From Streptomyces niveus (GTDB lineage Bacteria > Actinomycetota > Actinomycetes > Streptomycetales > Streptomycetaceae): a DNA stretch of 64,000 bases. Both the position numbers and the translations under genes were made by a program. Numbering within the stretch: position 1 is the stretch's first letter; every line of letters begins with the position of its first letter. The stretch lies in contig NZ_CP018047.1 of the NCBI RefSeq assembly GCF_002009175.1, positions 1,860,001 to 1,924,000 on the forward strand, written 5' to 3'. The notes under the pieces are model-generated. The model worked only from the letters and a program-made list of their open reading frames with translations, searched no databases and had not been told where the DNA came from. Below, piece after piece: positions 26,936 to 35,589 of the stretch.

Positions 26936-28906
26936 CTACCGGCCCTCCGCCTTGGCCCGCGCGTCGATCGCGGCCAGCGAGCGGCGCGCCTGGTTACGGT
27001 CCGTGGTGTACCAGAAATCAGGCATCGAGGCCCGCAGAAAGCTGCCGTACCGCGCGTTCGCCAGCCGGGGGTCCAGGACTGCCACGACACCCCGGTCCCC
27101 CGAGGCACGCACCAGCCGGCCCGCGCCCTGAGCCATCAGCAGCGCGGCGTGTGTGGCCGCCACGGCCATGAACCCGTTGCCACCGGCTTCCTCGACCGCC
27201 TTCTGGCGCGCGCTCATCAGCGGATCGTCGGGGCGCGGGAACGGAATCCGGTCCATCACCACCAGCTGTGAACTCGGTCCGGGGACGTCCACGCCCTGCC
27301 AGAGCGAGAGCGTGCCGAACAGACACGTCGCGGGGTCGTCGGCGAATGCTTTGATCAACTCGCCGAGGGTCTCCTCCCCCTGCAGCAGGATCGGTGTGTC
27401 GAGTCTGCCGCGCAGCTCCTCGGCGGCTGCCTGGGCGCCGCGCATCGAGGAGAACAGTCCGAGCGTACGGCCGCCAGCGGCCTCGACCAGCTCCGCGAGC
27501 TCGTCCATCATGTCGCCGCGAGAGCCCTCCCGTCCGGGCGGGGAGAGATGCCGCGCGACATAGAGAATTCCCTGCTTGGGATAGTCGAAGGGTGAACCGA
27601 CGTCGATGCCCTTCCACTGCGGGACGTCCTCGCCCTCCGTCCCTTCCGGGGCCAGACCCAGCGACGCCCCGACGCCGTTGAAATCGCCCCCGAGCTTGAG
27701 TGTGGCCGAGGTCAGGACCACCGAGCGCTCGTTGAAGAGCTTCTCCCGCAGCAGGCCCGACACGGAGAGCGGAGCGACCCGCAGCGACGCGCCGAACCGG
27801 TCGTGGCGCTCGTACCAGACCACATCCCACTCGCTGCCGTTCGCGATCCGCTCGGCGACGCTGTGGATGGATTCGACGGCCGCCAGGGCCTGCTTGCGTA
27901 CGGCGTCCTCGTCCTGGACGGACTTGTCGCGCGTGGCCCCGATCGCCGAGATCACCGTGCGCGCGGCGTCACGCAAGGCCATCAGCGCGTAGCCGAGGTC
28001 CTCGGGAATCTCTTCGAGCCGGCCGGGGAGCGCCTGCTCCATCAGCCGCTCGAAGGTCTCGGAGGCCGTCTGGAGCGAGTCCGCCGCCTTCTCGTCCACC
28101 AGCTTGGCGGCCCGGCGCACCGCGCGGTTGACCTGGCCGGGGGTCAGCTCACCGGTGGCGACCCCGGTCACCCGCGACACCAGTTCATGGGCCTCGTCGA
28201 CGATCAGCACCTCGTGCTGCGGGACGACGGGCGCGCCCTCGATGGCGTCGATGGCCAGGAGCGCGTGGTTGGTGATCACGACATCGGCGAGCTTGGCCCG
28301 CTCGCGCGCCATCTCGGCGAAGCACTCGGCGCCGTAGGCACACTTCGTCGCGCCCAGGCACTCCCGGGACGACACGGAGATCTGCGCCCAGGCCCGGTCG
28401 GAGACACCCGGCGTGAGATTGTCGCGGTCGCCCGTCTCCGTCTCGTCCGCCCAGTCCCGCATCCTCAGCAGGTCCTTGCCGAGCTTGCTGGTGGGCGCCG
28501 CCGCCTCGAACTGGTCGAAGAGACCGTCCTCCTCTTCCTGCGGCACGCCTTCGTTGAGACGGTGCAGACAGAGGTAGTTGGAACGGCCCTTGAGCATGGC
28601 GTACTCGGGCCGGCGCCCCAGGAGGGGGCTCAGCGCGTCGACCGTACGCGGAAGGTCACGCTCCACGAGCTGCCGTTGCAGGGCGAGGGTCGCGGTGGCC
28701 ACCACGACACGCTCGCCGTGCGCCAGCGCCGGGACCAGATAGCCGAGTGACTTTCCGGTGCCGGTGCCGGCCTGCACGAGCAGATGGGAGTTGTCGTCGA
28801 TGACCTCGGCGACGGCCTCGGCCATGGTGACCTGGCCTGGCCGTTCCACACCGCCGACAGCGGTGACGGCGGCATGGAGGAGCTCGGAGAGAGATGGCTT
28901 CGTCAT
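26936..28906 (-). CDS. dinG: DinG/XPD-type ATP-dependent DNA helicase
   Basis: Superfamily 2 5'-3' helicase that resolves R-loops and damaged structures in relatives. The protein is 656 aa. Walker A is AGTGTGKS (46-53) and the DEAH box is LIVDEAHEL (~235). Four cysteines between motifs I and II (NYLC, then RECLGATKCAYGAEC) fit the 4Fe-4S cluster of this family. Motif VI is QGAGRLVRASGDRGVVAVLDPR near the C-terminus. The start ATG 28906 is only 38 nt after the stop of the siderophore synthetase gene, so read-through from that operon is possible. No SOS box is seen near it. Confidence 0.9.
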   Translation of the reverse strand: MTKPSLSELLHAAVTAVGGVERPGQVTMAEAVAEVIDDNSHLLVQAGTGTGKSLGYLVPALAHGERVVVATATLALQRQLVERDLPRTVDALSPLLGRRPEYAMLKGRSNYLCLHRLNEGVPQEEEDGLFDQFEAAAPTSKLGKDLLRMRDWADETETGDRDNLTPGVSDRAWAQISVSSRECLGATKCAYGAECFAEMARERAKLADVVITNHALLAIDAIEGAPVVPQHEVLIVDEAHELVSRVTGVATGELTPGQVNRAVRRAAKLVDEKAADSLQTASETFERLMEQALPGRLEEIPEDLGYALMALRDAARTVISAIGATRDKSVQDEDAVRKQALAAVESIHSVAERIANGSEWDVVWYERHDRFGASLRVAPLSVSGLLREKLFNERSVVLTSATLKLGGDFNGVGASLGLAPEGTEGEDVPQWKGIDVGSPFDYPKQGILYVARHLSPPGREGSRGDMMDELAELVEAAGGRTLGLFSSMRGAQAAAEELRGRLDTPILLQGEETLGELIKAFADDPATCLFGTLSLWQGVDVPGPSSQLVVMDRIPFPRPDDPLMSARQKAVEEAGGNGFMAVAATHAALLMAQGAGRLVRASGDRGVVAVLDPRLANARYGSFLRASMPDFWYTTDRNQARRSLAAIDARAKAEGR

Positions 28907-28944
28907 AGCCCGACCACCCTACGGCTCACCACTGACAACGGTGG

Positions 28945-30876
28945 TCACGTTCCGTCCGCACCGTCCGCCCGCAGGGCGAGGGGATTGGGCACCGTCCCGT
29001 GCACGGCGGCGTGCGGGCGGTCCGCGCGGTCACGGTATCCGTCGAGATGCAGCCGGTTGCGGTTGAGACAGAGCCGCGCGATACGGGGCGTGAGCAGGTC
29101 GAACGTGTCGAAGCGGTCCTTGAGTTCGGGGAAGCGGGCCTGGTGGCGCAGGATTTCGGCCCGTACGAGTGACCAGAACGTCCGCTCCGGTACGTCCAGT
29201 TGTTCCTGGCACAGCGGTGCGAGGAAGCGGAAGACGCCGACGAAGAGCCCGGAGTGGATGAACTGCGTCAGGAACGACGGCTCCTCCGTCAGGAGGGTGA
29301 CCCTGACCTCCTGGGGCATCCCCTCGTGCTCCGGCAGCGGCCGGGCACTGATGTTGACGTCGTCCACGAAGTCCTTGATCGCGAGGCGGACGGGAACGTC
29401 CCGCTCGTCGAAAACGACGACCGCGTTCTCCCCGTGCGGCGAGAAGACGGTGCCGTAGCGGTAGAGGAAGCGCAGCAGCGGCGGCAGGAGCGCGGCGAAG
29501 AGCCTGCGGAGCCAGACCTCGGCCGGGAGCCCGGACCGCTCCACGAGTTCGGCGGTGAAGGTCCGGCCGTCCGGATCGGTGTGGAGGAGCGAGGCGAGGG
29601 TCCGCGCGCGTTCGCCGGGGGCGAGTCTGGCCGGGAGCGGTTCACGCCAGATCGCGCCGAGGAGTTCCTTGTACTGGTACGGGACCTCGGGGAGGTGGTC
29701 GTAGAGCGGGTGGGTCACCGTCACCGACGCCACCTCACCGAGCAGGATCACTCCGCATTCGTCGCGGAGGAAGGCGTCCGACTCGTACAGCCCTCGCATC
29801 CAGGCGGTGACGGCCGGGGCTGCCAGTGTGCGTTCGGTGGGCAGACCGCGCCAGACCAGGGTGTTGAGGATGGACAGCGGCAGTTTCACCGTGTGCCGGT
29901 CCGGCCGGGTGGTGTTGAGGAAGGTGCGGATGGACTGCTGCGGCAGTCTGCCGTCGCCGTCGGTGGGCAGCGGGACGATCGCGCCGGCGGCGATCTCGGC
30001 GGCGTAGAGCGGCAGGATCACTTCGTCCCACTGCCAGGGGTGTACGGGGAGGTAGAGGTACGTGTCCGGGTCGAGGCCCCGGGAGCGGAGCACGGAGGCG
30101 AAGCCGTCGCGGGTCGCGGGGTCGAGTTCGGAGCCGTAGAGCCGCGCGGGAGAGGAGAGGGAGGGGACGCCCCGGTAGGTGGCGAGGGTGGTGCTGACCG
30201 CTATCCAGGGGAGTGGGGACGGGGTGCGGGACTCGGGTGCCCAGCGGGTCGCGTCGGTGGCGGAGAGGCCTATGCGGCCCTTGTTGAATATGAGCCAGGG
30301 GTGGCCGGTCTGGTGGCCTTCGAGATCGGCGTAGTCGAGGTCGGCGAGTTCGGCGGCGGTGAGGGCGGTGCCGTCGATCCTGGTGTCGGCGACGAGCGTG
30401 GCGTTCAGTTCGTGGACGAGGTGGCCGAGCGTGGCGCCGTCGATCGCGAGGAGGCGGCGCGCGAGCACGAGGAAGCGCAGGGGGTCGCGGAAGGGCTGTC
30501 CTGCGTGCTCGACGGAGTGGGGGTCTACGCGCCAGCTGCCGTAGGCGCCGCGACGGGCGGTGAAGGTGAGGGGGGTGCCGTCGTCGAGCGGGAGCGTGTA
30601 GTGGTCGGGCGCTTCACCATTGGCGGTGGCCGGCCGTGCGAGGGGCTCGATGATCTCCTCGTACGCGAATTCACCGAGGAGCTTCGCGAGGAGACGGGCG
30701 GCGGCCGGGGCCCAGAGCCGTGAGGTCAGCTCGGGCGGGGTGAAGAGGGGGGCCGGGGCGGATGGCTCGCCGCGGGCGGCGGCGCCGTTGCCGTCGCCTG
30801 GCTCTTCGGCGGTGGGGCCGCTGGTGGTGGGGCTACCGGTGGTGGCGCAGGCGCGTGTGTTCGGCGATGTCGGCAC
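28945..30876 (-). CDS. IucA/IucC-family NRPS-independent siderophore synthetase (third gene of operon)
   Basis: ATP-dependent ligase expected to adenylate a carboxylate (citrate or a succinyl compound) and join it to an amine or alcohol. The protein is 643 aa with a ~40-residue disordered leader. Family motifs: GHPWLIFNKGRIGLSATDATRWAPE (~190-215; N-K-G-R-x-G type as in DesD-like enzymes), LPVHPWQWDE, RTFLNTTRPDRHTVKLPLSI, FSPHGENAVVVFDE (ATP/citrate site) and a C-terminal FhuF-like region. GTG 30876 follows GAGGAG. It lies 60 nt after the acyltransferase gene. The GHP motif differs from the first synthetase, suggesting a different substrate class. Confidence 0.9.
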   Translation of the reverse strand: MPTSPNTRACATTGSPTTSGPTAEEPGDGNGAAARGEPSAPAPLFTPPELTSRLWAPAAARLLAKLLGEFAYEEIIEPLARPATANGEAPDHYTLPLDDGTPLTFTARRGAYGSWRVDPHSVEHAGQPFRDPLRFLVLARRLLAIDGATLGHLVHELNATLVADTRIDGTALTAAELADLDYADLEGHQTGHPWLIFNKGRIGLSATDATRWAPESRTPSPLPWIAVSTTLATYRGVPSLSSPARLYGSELDPATRDGFASVLRSRGLDPDTYLYLPVHPWQWDEVILPLYAAEIAAGAIVPLPTDGDGRLPQQSIRTFLNTTRPDRHTVKLPLSILNTLVWRGLPTERTLAAPAVTAWMRGLYESDAFLRDECGVILLGEVASVTVTHPLYDHLPEVPYQYKELLGAIWREPLPARLAPGERARTLASLLHTDPDGRTFTAELVERSGLPAEVWLRRLFAALLPPLLRFLYRYGTVFSPHGENAVVVFDERDVPVRLAIKDFVDDVNISARPLPEHEGMPQEVRVTLLTEEPSFLTQFIHSGLFVGVFRFLAPLCQEQLDVPERTFWSLVRAEILRHQARFPELKDRFDTFDLLTPRIARLCLNRNRLHLDGYRDRADRPHAAVHGTVPNPLALRADGADGT

Positions 30877-30936
30877 GGGGACTCCTCGGGACGGAACCGA
30901 TGTGGATCGTGCGGTGTATGGAAAGCAGCGGGTTGT

Positions 30937-31695
30937 TCACGGCAGGTCTCGCAGGGCTCGTTCGCGGATCATGAGGGCGGCTCGTTTGCTGGGGAGGTCG
31001 ATCTCCGCGGAGAAGCGGAAACCGGCGCTGAGAAAGGCGGAGACGGAGGGGGTGTTGCGCAGGTCCGGTTCGGCGACGACCCGGCCACAGCACGGCCGGT
31101 GGTCGAGGACGAGATCGGAGACGGCTCTGAGGAGGGTGGTGCCGACACCGCGGCCGCGGTCGGCCACGCCACCGATGAGGAGATGGAGTCCGGTGTCATG
31201 AGGACGGGCGGGGTAATGACGGGCAAGAGGATCGAGATCGGCGCGGTAGAGCTCCCAATAGCTCATGGCGACACCGTCGAGGACGCCCAGACAGGGGACG
31301 CTGCGTCCGTCGCCGCGCAGTTGGGTGCGCAGATGGGCGGCGGTGACGGCTTCGGGTCCCGCCAGCTCCCAGAAGGCGGCGACGGCGGGGTCGTTCATCC
31401 AGCGGCTGATGAGGGTCAGATCGCGCTCAAGTCGTACGGGGACGAGCTGGAAGACACCGATGGACGTGCCGGCCGCGCCCCACCCGGCGGGGGAATCGAG
31501 CAGGGCGGCCCGGCGGGCACCGTCCTGCCACGAGGCGTCGGCCGCCTCGGCCGCCACCGGCCCACCGTCCGCGAACAGCGCGACGACGTCGTCGGTCAGC
31601 CGCAGGTCGAGGGTGTCGAGGGTGTCCTCGGCGCCCCCGACGAGGTGCGGTCCGGGACCGGCTCCGGTGTCGGTGGTCGCGTCGCTGGGAGGCAC
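30937..31695 (-). CDS. GNAT N-acyltransferase of siderophore type (IucB/AlcB-like)
   Basis: Protein of 252 aa. The C-terminal ~180 residues match the acyltransferase domain found with IucA/IucC enzymes: LVPVRLERDLTLISRWMNDPAVAAFWEL, SYWELYRADLDPLARHYP, HLLIGGVADRGRGVGTTLLRAV (acyl-CoA loop) and VVAEPDLRNTPSVSAFLSAGF. Relatives acylate N-hydroxy-diamines (IucB, DesC). The first ~70 residues are variable. GTG 31695 follows GAGGAG at 10 nt. It lies 41 nt after the first synthetase and 60 nt before the second. The usual flavin N-hydroxylase partner is not in this window. Confidence 0.85.
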   Translation of the reverse strand: MPPSDATTDTGAGPGPHLVGGAEDTLDTLDLRLTDDVVALFADGGPVAAEAADASWQDGARRAALLDSPAGWGAAGTSIGVFQLVPVRLERDLTLISRWMNDPAVAAFWELAGPEAVTAAHLRTQLRGDGRSVPCLGVLDGVAMSYWELYRADLDPLARHYPARPHDTGLHLLIGGVADRGRGVGTTLLRAVSDLVLDHRPCCGRVVAEPDLRNTPSVSAFLSAGFRFSAEIDLPSKRAALMIRERALRDLP

Positions 31696-31736
31696 GGTGG
31701 CGGGCTCCTCTCGTCAGTTCGGACGGGCGGGTGCGG

Positions 31737-33683
31737 TCAACGGCGAAGGGGGTTGGTGATGGTGACGTAGACGGACTGGGTGTCGACCGGGCCCACGAGT
31801 TCGTCCAGGCCGTGCAGTCGGGTGAGCAGGTTGGCCTTGCAGCGCAGGGTGGTGGCTTCCAGGAGTTGTCCGGGGAGGGGTGAGCCGAGCGTCGCGGCGC
31901 GGGCGAGGAACTGACGGAAGGCGGCGATGAGTACGCGTTCGTCGGCGAGCCGCTGGGAGCCGAACGCCCCGATCAGACCGAGGACGTTGTTGATGCCGAG
32001 GTAGTAGGCGAAACGCTCGTCGGTGACGTCGTCGGGCACGAAGGTCTCGCTGACCCGGCCGATGTCGGGGAGGCGGCGGTCGAGCGCCTCGCGGTGGGAT
32101 TCGCGGAAGTAGTAGCCCTGGTTGTCGCGGTAGCGTCCACCGACCGGCCAGCCGTCGGGGTCGAGGATCACCAGAGTGTTCTGCTGGTGGGCTTCCAGGG
32201 CAACGCCTGCCGTGGCGTCGAGCCAGAGCACGGGCCGTACGACGTGGTCGAGGTAGCGCAGGAACCACTCCGCGGCGACGGCGCCGGTGGGCCGGCCCGT
32301 GCGGGCGACGAGACCGGCCACGATGTCGGCGAGACGGGAGTGCATACGGGGGCGGCCGGGCCATGGGCGTGGGGTGACGAGTCCCGCGACGCAGACGGCG
32401 TCGTTGTCCGCGCGGAACGGGTTGTGGCGCAGCATCACGTCGAGTCCGGCGACCGGTTCACCGTCGGGAGTGTCGACGGCGAGCCAGGCGGGGTCGCGCA
32501 CGATGTCGAAGCCGGGATGCGCGGCGCGCAACTGCTGGGCGAGGCCGCCGCGCAGCAGCCGATGGACCTCGACGCCGCGGTGGAGTTCCTTACGGAGGTT
32601 CTCGCGACGGGAGTTGGTGATGCGTACACCGAGGGACAGCTTGAGCATGGCGGGTGCGCCGGTCCGGTGCACCGTGCGGACGGAGGAGGTGGGATACCAG
32701 TGATCGCCGTGCGGGCCGAGGTCGTGCAGCAGTCCGGCGTCGAGGAGCGCGCGTACGGCGGGGCGGTGCGTCAACTCGCTTGCCTGCCAGGGGTGCAGAG
32801 GCAGCGGGACGGTGTGGTCGGGGAGTGTCAGGTCGCCCGCGAGCCGGGTGGTGAGCTGCTCCGCGTGCACGGCGCGGCCCTGCTCGGTCCAGGCGGAGTC
32901 GGTGGCGAGCACGGACCGGTCGACGGCCAGCCAGTGGAGGGGGAAGGAGCCGCGCAGTTCGGGTGAGAAGCGGCGGTGTTCGCTGTCCGAGAGCCCTTCG
33001 CGGCTCTTGGGTGTGGGGTGAAGGGGGTGGCCGAGGAGGAGGGACTGTTCGGCGGTGAGGAAGAGGTCGGCGCCCACGGGAGCGGGGGCTCGTCGTCGGT
33101 CGGCGAGAAAATCGGCGGTGCGGTGGGCGGAGTCGGCGACTCTGGCGACGAGTTCGGCGCCCTGCCCACGACCGGACTCGCGGTCGAGGAGCGCGGCGAC
33201 GGTGACGGCGTCTGCCGCCGGGGAGTGAGGTCCCGCGCATTCCAGGAGGGGCAGGCCGAAACGGTGCCAGCCGGTCGCCGACCAGTAGCGCACCGGGACG
33301 AGCAGGGCGGTGCCGCTCGCGTCGAGCGGGATTCTGAGGCTGTTTCCGTCCGGCCGGGGGGTGTTGGTCTCCCGGACCCAGCAGCGCAGCAGGTTCTCCA
33401 CGGACGCGGCGTCCGCGGCCTTCCACGGGTCCGGGTCGTCGAGAGGGTCGGGTTGATCGCCCGGGATCGTGTCCGCGGCCGGGGAGACGGCCGGTGTGTC
33501 CGCGGTACGGGGGGCGGCGTCCGCCCCCGCGCCCAGGGGCACTTGGCGGGGCACGGTGGCCGTGTCGATCGAGACCGATCCGGCGGTCGCGAGGTCGTGC
33601 GGGACGGCCGGTGCGGTGCCTTGAGCGGGGGGACGGACGATGATCTCGGGTGCGTCGGGAGCAGGGGTGAAGGTGGTGTTCAC
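31737..33683 (-). CDS. IucA/IucC-family NRPS-independent siderophore synthetase (first gene of operon)
   Basis: Second NIS synthetase, 648 aa. After a ~90-residue low-complexity leader come GHPLHPTPKSREGLS (~225; P-K-S-R-x-G type as in IucA-like enzymes), LPLHPWQASEL, MLKLSLGVRITNSRRENL (~330), VALEAHQQNTLVILD (~490), NNVLGLIGAFG and the C-terminal ATTLRCKANLLTRLHGLDEL. The two synthetases are only distantly alike, which suggests sequential condensations on an asymmetric scaffold. GTG 33683 is preceded by AGGAAG. No iron-box (DmdR/IdeR) sequence was recognised upstream. An equivalent siderophore-synthetase locus of unclear product is known at this site in S. coelicolor (SCO5799-SCO5801). Confidence 0.9.
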   Translation of the reverse strand: MNTTFTPAPDAPEIIVRPPAQGTAPAVPHDLATAGSVSIDTATVPRQVPLGAGADAAPRTADTPAVSPAADTIPGDQPDPLDDPDPWKAADAASVENLLRCWVRETNTPRPDGNSLRIPLDASGTALLVPVRYWSATGWHRFGLPLLECAGPHSPAADAVTVAALLDRESGRGQGAELVARVADSAHRTADFLADRRRAPAPVGADLFLTAEQSLLLGHPLHPTPKSREGLSDSEHRRFSPELRGSFPLHWLAVDRSVLATDSAWTEQGRAVHAEQLTTRLAGDLTLPDHTVPLPLHPWQASELTHRPAVRALLDAGLLHDLGPHGDHWYPTSSVRTVHRTGAPAMLKLSLGVRITNSRRENLRKELHRGVEVHRLLRGGLAQQLRAAHPGFDIVRDPAWLAVDTPDGEPVAGLDVMLRHNPFRADNDAVCVAGLVTPRPWPGRPRMHSRLADIVAGLVARTGRPTGAVAAEWFLRYLDHVVRPVLWLDATAGVALEAHQQNTLVILDPDGWPVGGRYRDNQGYYFRESHREALDRRLPDIGRVSETFVPDDVTDERFAYYLGINNVLGLIGAFGSQRLADERVLIAAFRQFLARAATLGSPLPGQLLEATTLRCKANLLTRLHGLDELVGPVDTQSVYVTITNPLRR

Positions 33684-34166
33684 GGGAGGACTTCCTGGTG
33701 AGGGGCCGGGTCGGTGCGCCGGTGCGGTCGGCGTCGGGTGGTCTCTCCGGCGTCCGTTCCGACGGTCCTCGCGGCGGCGCTTCCCGGACCGGGGGAAGGG
33801 GCGGCGTCAGGTGCGACCAGCGGCACCGGTGGAGGAAGTTCGGTCAGGGCCACGGCTGTCGGTCCTCCCGTGGGAACGGATGCATCACACGTCGACGCGG
33901 CGGGCCGAGCGCCGCGGCGCGCGTGTGGTGAACGCCGGCGTCGAATCCCCCGTAGGTACCAACGACGGCGAGCGCCTGGGAGCACGGCCGACCGGAAGAT
34001 CCTTCGCCGGCGGAACCACGGCCCTGCCGTCCGCCGTCCCCAACGGCACCGGCATAGTGGGGGCCGACTTCCGGCTCCGGTCCACGACGACCGGGCCGGT
34101 CGGTCCGGTTGGATCCAGTTGATCCGTCAGTTCAGAACAGTTCCGAAGTCCCAGGGGGATCCCGAC
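33684..34166. other. Divergent intergenic region, siderophore operon / protease A
   Basis: About 480 bp. Open frames on both strands exist only because of high G+C; they are rich in Arg and Pro and have mixed third positions. No iron-box-like TTAGGTTAG word and no strong hairpin was seen. Confidence 0.5.
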
Positions 34167-35390
34167 ATGCGAGCCATTCGCCCACCGTTCACCACTCGCC
34201 GAGGGACAGGCACGCGGCGACATTCTCCCGCCGTCGTGGTCGCTTCCCTGGCTGCGGCGCTGGCACTGACGGCCACCGCTTGCGGACCCACCGAGGAGAC
34301 GAACGCGGGCGACAAGCCGAGCGATTCGTCGAGCGAGTCCTCCGGCGACAAGATCACCATTCCCGCCGATCTCCAGGACCGCCTCAAGGAGCGCGGGATC
34401 GATCTGGACAAGTGGAGGGACGGCGAATGGAAGAACTGGGACAAGGACAAGTGGCTCCGTGAGGCACGGGACTACGTCAACCCGATCATCGAGGATCTCT
34501 GGGACCCGGACCGGATGCGGGACGCCGAAGAGTCCGACAAGCCGGTCGAGGAGGAGGACATCTCCGGCGACGCGGGTGTCACCGACCCGACTCCGCAGCC
34601 GGTGGAGGCGACGCCGGTGAACGCGCCGTACGACGGTGACGTGCCCGAGGCGGGGAAGCTCTTCTTCGACGGCCCCGAGGGCTCGTTGGTCTGCTCGGCG
34701 ACGGTGGTGAAGGACCCCGCCAACCCGGGCAAGTCCAACATGGTCTGGACGGCGGGCCACTGCGTGCACGCGGGCAAGAGCGGGGGCTGGTACCGGAACA
34801 TCGCCTTCGTCCCGTCGTACAACAACGGCGACCTGCCGATCTCCGAGTTGGAGAGCGCCGCCAAGGAGGAGATCGCCCCGCACGGCATCTGGTGGGGCGA
34901 GTGGGCGCAGACCTCCGAGGAGTGGATCTCCGAGGGTGCGGCGACGGGCGGTCTTGGCGCCCCGTTCGACTTCGCGGTGATCCATGTGACACCCGAGAAG
35001 GGCGGTGACGGCAAGTCCCTGGAGGAGACCGTCGGCGCCGCGCTGCCGGTCGACTTCAACGCACCGGCCACGCCGGAGATCGATTCGATGAAGGCGACCG
35101 GCTACCCGGCGGCGCCGCCGTTCGACGGCCAGAAGCTCTTCCAGTGCGGCGACAAGCCGGGTCGGCTGTCCATCAACGCACAGGACCCGACGATGCACCG
35201 CATAGGTTGCACGATGACCGGCGGTTCGTCCGGCGGCGGCTGGATCGCCACCGGCCAGGACGGTCAGCCGGCCCTGGTGTCGAACACCTCGATAGGCCCG
35301 GTGACGGCGGGCTGGCTCGCGGGCCCGCGTCTCGGTGACGAGGCCAAGGGCATCTACGAAGCGGTCAGCGAGAAGTACGCCGGCCGGTAG
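34167..35390 (+). CDS. Secreted trypsin-like serine protease lipoprotein A
   Basis: Exported chymotrypsin-fold peptidase, 407 aa. The N-terminus has Arg residues, a hydrophobic stretch and lipobox-like LTATAC with Cys39. A Ser/Asp-rich linker follows, then a conserved charged segment (~65-110: LQDRLKERGIDLDKWRDGEW, DKWLREARDYVNP). Catalytic triad: His198 (TAGHCVHAG), Asp268 (FDFAVIHV), Ser355 (GGSSGGGW). ATG 34167 is preceded by AGGGGGA. Protein B immediately downstream is a close paralogue. Whether the charged segment is a propeptide is not known. Confidence 0.88.
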   Translation: MRAIRPPFTTRRGTGTRRHSPAVVVASLAAALALTATACGPTEETNAGDKPSDSSSESSGDKITIPADLQDRLKERGIDLDKWRDGEWKNWDKDKWLREARDYVNPIIEDLWDPDRMRDAEESDKPVEEEDISGDAGVTDPTPQPVEATPVNAPYDGDVPEAGKLFFDGPEGSLVCSATVVKDPANPGKSNMVWTAGHCVHAGKSGGWYRNIAFVPSYNNGDLPISELESAAKEEIAPHGIWWGEWAQTSEEWISEGAATGGLGAPFDFAVIHVTPEKGGDGKSLEETVGAALPVDFNAPATPEIDSMKATGYPAAPPFDGQKLFQCGDKPGRLSINAQDPTMHRIGCTMTGGSSGGGWIATGQDGQPALVSNTSIGPVTAGWLAGPRLGDEAKGIYEAVSEKYAGR

Positions 35391-35507
35391 AACGCGGACC
35401 GGTGTGCGGTCCGCCGTGCCCTCGGGCAGGCGGGCCGCCCACCGCGCCCACCGCTACGCCCCTACTCGGCGATCCCGAAAACGGGCGGCATAGAGTGAGG
35501 TCACCGC

Positions 35508-35536
35508 AAGGTGGTCCGCCTGAGGACCACCTTTTT
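35508..35536 (+). terminator. Intrinsic terminator or attenuator between the tandem proteases
   Basis: AAGGTGGTCC (35508-35517) and GGACCACCTT (35524-35533) form a perfect 10-bp stem with a 6-nt loop, running into TTTTT (35532-35536). It lies 118 nt past the first stop and 54 nt before the second ATG. A TAGAGT -10-like word ends just before it (35491-35496), so it may sit in the leader of the second gene. Confidence 0.8.
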
Positions 35537-35589
35537 GCGTGACACGTTCATGGCAAGTGACTCAAGTACTTTCAGGGGGAACGTTTTTC

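Noticed and set aside
33680..33985. 101-codon minus-strand frame whose stop overlaps the start of the first siderophore synthetase
   Set aside because: The GTGA overlap looked like translational coupling, but the product is Arg/Pro low complexity and third positions are mixed rather than strongly G/C, unlike real genes here.
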